In this document: one piece after another, positions 60,501-64,000 of the stretch
Numbering within the stretch: the first letter of the stretch is position 1
Layout: every line of letters begins with the position of its first letter
Assembly (NCBI RefSeq): GCF_016802725.1
Contig: NC_052664.1
Span: 20,728,405 to 20,792,404, forward strand
DNA length: 64,000 nt
Source of the DNA: Solenopsis invicta
Lineage: Eukaryota > Arthropoda > Insecta > Hymenoptera > Formicidae
Direction: 5' to 3'
The notes under the pieces: generated by a model
What the model was told of the DNA's origin: nothing
Databases searched by the model: none
Seen by the model: only the letters and a program-made list of their open reading frames with translations
Translations under genes and position numbers: made by a program

Positions 60501-63500
60501 AACAATATTATTCTTTTCTTTGTGCAAGGAAAAGTCGCAAAAAGATAATAAAAATATTGTAACACGTTTTACGCGTTACAATACGTTTTACGCGTTTTAT
60601 AAATTCTGCACATAATATTTAAATTTTATATAATTTATTTTCCTTTTAAAAAAATACAATATTATTTATTATTGTGCATCTAATTACATCTTGAAATATC
60701 TATTGAATAATGAAATATAAAAAATACAAATTTGAAAAATGCTGTCAGAATTATATTCGAAGCAGGGAATACAAATGTTTAAAACACTCGAGCGAAAATG
60801 TAGCAGATCCTAAAGTGTCTTCTTAAAAGTACTTAATTTATTATATGATATAAAATGTAGTATCTTTCGCGTCAAGTACTTTTATCACTATTAAATAAAT
60901 TTAAAATACCGCCCCAACGTGACTGGCGATGGGGAGATCCGGTTTACGTTGTTATTTATGTCCCAACAGTCTCTGATTATTGCCGCGTACGACAGAACCC
61001 AAGTTATCGAACCCAATTCTATTCGCCGATTCTACGGACGCGAATTATAACGTATGATCTGTTGATTACTCACACCGCATTGACCGGGGTAAATCCGTTT
61101 AATCGTTTTCGCGTGTCCGATGTTAACCGTACACGGATGCAACACGCGTCGATGCGTAATTGCATTATAAAGCTTTAAACGATGTATAGTTTCCGTCAGA
61201 ATTCAAGATAGAATTCAATTTATATCTTCATACGCATAAAAAAGTATTTGAAAAATTTGAACGTATAAATCTATAAAAATATGTACATCAAAATAGACAA
61301 TGTATACATACAAAATTGTAAATGGAATTTTTTTTCTAAAATCCTCATACAAACTGATGCACAAATAGCTTAACGAAAGCATGCAGATCGTCTTCGTCAT
61401 CAATTTCTTAGATATGTAGTACGTGTTTTGCATGGTTATCTGCTTCATGTAACCTCCTGCATGTAAATTACGATCAATTCAAAAATAAAGTCTTCATAAT
61501 CTTTAATAGCAGATTATTTTCTTCAGAGTTTCTGAGTTGAAATGTTTAATAATTAATATTTTAATCAATGCTTCGCTGAGATATATAATACTTTTCAAAA
61601 AAACAAATTTGTGCAAAGAGCAATTTAAATATAATATAAATACAATATTAATAAAGTACAACTTTTCAAATCTTCGAAATATTATTATTTAAAAATATTG
61701 CAAGAACAAAAAAAAATAAATTGTTTGATAGTATGTATTATCAAAAATTTCTGTTATAACATTACTAATAATATTACTATAATATATAGTATTATTATTA
61801 ATAGTATTACTATTAACAATAAAAACATTCCATCTCTCTTGGAAAAAGTCTAAAATCATAATTTTAAATTTCTAAAACTTTGTGCGCGCTCGAACACGTG
61901 TGTGTTGTGTGCGATGCAAGCAGATCATAATAGTGTAAAAGATTTTTTAGAAATATTATGCATTTTTCAACCCTGACTAGCGGCAATTTACATGTACTCG
62001 TCCAGGGTAATAATTGCCCATCTTTTTACTCGGCACGCGCTGCATAGGCTTTTAAAGAACATAAATAATTTACGCATGCCGTTGAGAAGATGGCAAAATC
62101 GTATTTTTACTCACTAACTATTTTTACCCGTGGATACTCTCCGCATCACTTATATCGACTTTTAACGTATTTACCTGCCGGCGCGCAAGGAAAAATTGAA
62201 TTTGTTGTATAATCAATAAGTATCAATAATTAAGCAAGAGAGGCGCTACGAGAAAAAAGAAATCGATCATCGTAGCTCCGTTGACGTCCAGACTCCACGT
62301 AACGATATCTATCCGTAATTATCTGTTGCTTGAATTAGTCGTTAGAGAAACGTCTTAATAAACGAGCAGTGGCGTAAAGCACAATTTTGTTGCGCAACGA
62401 TGAGACACAAAGTAGACACCGTGTATTGATTTTAGATACCGCTTCTCTATCGTAGAATTATGTTTTAAAAGCTTCTTATCAATCAGATATTTCGAGAAAT
62501 CTTTGTTTGCGTGATAAAACATCCTGATTTCTTTTCCCTCCACAAATTATTTATTATCCCACGAAATTTCCCAACTGCTCAAATCGGTTATCAACCCCAC
62601 ACTGACTTTGATTAGATCAATGTATACATGTGCATAATGAAGATAACGGATTAATATTTAAATTAAATGAATTTTGGGTGCACAATGACACTGGTATTTA
62701 AATCAGCGGATGAATTACACCCACGTATTTCCAGTCGAGAAAATTGATAAAATGTGGACGTTGCAGAACTTTTGAGAGAAGCGGATTAAAAAATTTGTAA
62801 TCTGTTACTTACGAATAAAATTGTATGAATCATATGTGTCTAAGTTCACGCGCGAATACTCGTCATGTTAAATCTCTTGTAATAAAATTTATAGTCTGTA
62901 TACTCGTATAGAATGTAATAAAGCGTATGTCAAGATTCATATTTCGAGTAATTATATGAAAAAAAATATCTGCTTTAATATATAAAGAGCATATATAAAC
63001 ATAAGATAAAAAACAAAAATATATGCACAAAATCGCCTTATTATAATTGATTAAAATAACGAAAATATTAATGCAAAAATACTAAACGAAAAATACTTTG
63101 TACTTTGAAAATGTTAAGATTTTATTAATTTATTTAATTTTTCAAGATTTATAATACAAATTATGTAATTGTTATAGATACAGAAAGATCCTAAATATTT
63201 GATTCACGATTGAACTCCATATAATTAATTGTTTTTATTTAAATTTATTTCTGCATGCAATGTCCAAGAAAAAATGCATCTAATAATAAGTCTTTTTATT
63301 TGAAACGCAAACTACGTTGAATAAATATTTACCGTTATTGTCATCATAAACAAGGATGTACATACATATAACGTAACTTATAAAACTTTAAGCGCAAAAC
63401 AAATCAGCTATACAATTTATAATATATTAAATATGTAACATGCACAATGTACAATATGTAAACTAAAAGATAATTATAGGTTTTAAATGAAACTATTTTA

Positions 63501-64000
63501 CAAATCGCAGATATGCCGACTATGTAAGCCATACAATGCAGCTACAAAATATCAATCTTTCTTTGTCCTCTGTTTTATACCTTTGACCTACGTTAGTAAT
63601 TTATCACCCATTACATCGCGATAAAAAAAATAATAATGACCGCCTCGCCGGATATTTTCAATGGATTACGTACATCATAATCATAAAGGCGCATACTCAA
63701 TTTTTATGAGAAATACAGAAGCGTTTTTTGTTTAAATTTTCATTGATTCAATGTGCGCGTAATATAGGTACGTATCTATATTTTTTCAGTCGTTAATTCC
63801 ACAAAAAATAAAAATCTAATTAATTCTCACTAAATGTTATATATTAATATTTTTTATAAAACTTACAGATTTATAAGTTTCAAGCTTTTTACGTTTTTAA
63901 AGTGTCATTTATTGCTATAATCTAAGGTACTGAGCTCAATAAGACAATAAGATATTTAGACACTATACAAAACCCATTTTTGAGTTTATCACTTAAAAAT
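57561..64000. other. Intergenic DNA, no gene found
   Basis: I find no exon that I can support. GC-richer patches near 59770-60130 and 60900-61150 may be conserved non-coding elements. A 91-codon open frame on the minus strand (59903-60178) has no recognisable product and no splice context. The rest is AT-rich, with one clear fold-back element at 58965-59119. Confidence 0.5.
58965..59119. mobile_element. 155-base fold-back MITE
   Basis: GCCACTTTAATTAAACTCCG and GAGTTTGGTTGAAGTGGC are inverted ends. The arms continue through GACCGATTA.. to ..AATTAACC and meet at a short loop near 59040. It is non-coding, with arms differing at a few positions. Confidence 0.7.

Noticed and set aside
1..64000. 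CRISPR arrays, bacterial operons, prophage or virus-derived genes
   Set aside because: No regularly spaced repeats. Gene structure is eukaryotic throughout, and no viral or transposase coding remnants were recognised.

Overview
The window looks like nuclear DNA of an insect, most probably an ant (Hymenoptera: Formicidae). It is AT-rich, has spliced genes with GT..AG introns, and carries many short fold-back elements and microsatellites. Gene identities agree with this: frataxin, mitochondrial ribosomal protein S10, an arthropod beta-1,3-glucan recognition protein and a one-peptide short neuropeptide F (sNPF) precursor. I assembled all exon structures by eye from open frames, splice sites and phase; none has transcript support.

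Layout. 1-9.5 kb is gene-free AT-rich DNA holding fold-back elements and an odd 0.7 kb GC/pyrimidine-rich island (7.3-7.96 kb). 10.4-19.1 kb (+) is a ten-exon gene of about 1,439 residues. Its middle is related to the TRMT2A/TrmA tRNA uridine-5-methyltransferases but has lost the catalytic motifs, and it carries a long SPPRR-repeat tail. 19.7-20.3 kb holds two adjacent terminal-inverted-repeat elements with target-site duplications. 21.7-23.6 kb (+) is mRpS10, tail-to-tail with a two-exon gene (25.3-23.9 kb, -) for an unrecognised secreted basic protein. 26.8-31.5 kb (-) is an eight-exon beta-1,3-glucan recognition protein gene with a NF-kappaB-type site just upstream. It is divergent from frataxin (32.9-33.9 kb, +). 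35.3-43.7 kb (+) is a multi-exon conserved helical protein of unknown function. 57.1-45.3 kb (-) is the sNPF precursor: three tiny coding exons spread over 11.8 kb, with introns full of repeats and two copies of a tRNA-derived SINE. 57.6-64 kb shows no gene I can support.

The genes do not form a pathway. Two are immune or neuroendocrine (glucan recognition, sNPF), two are mitochondrial housekeeping (frataxin, mRpS10), and three have unknown or reassigned function. The most notable items are the sNPF precursor, whose predicted mature peptide ends in LRY-amide rather than the usual RLRF-amide, and the degenerate TRMT2A-like protein fused to an SR-like tail.
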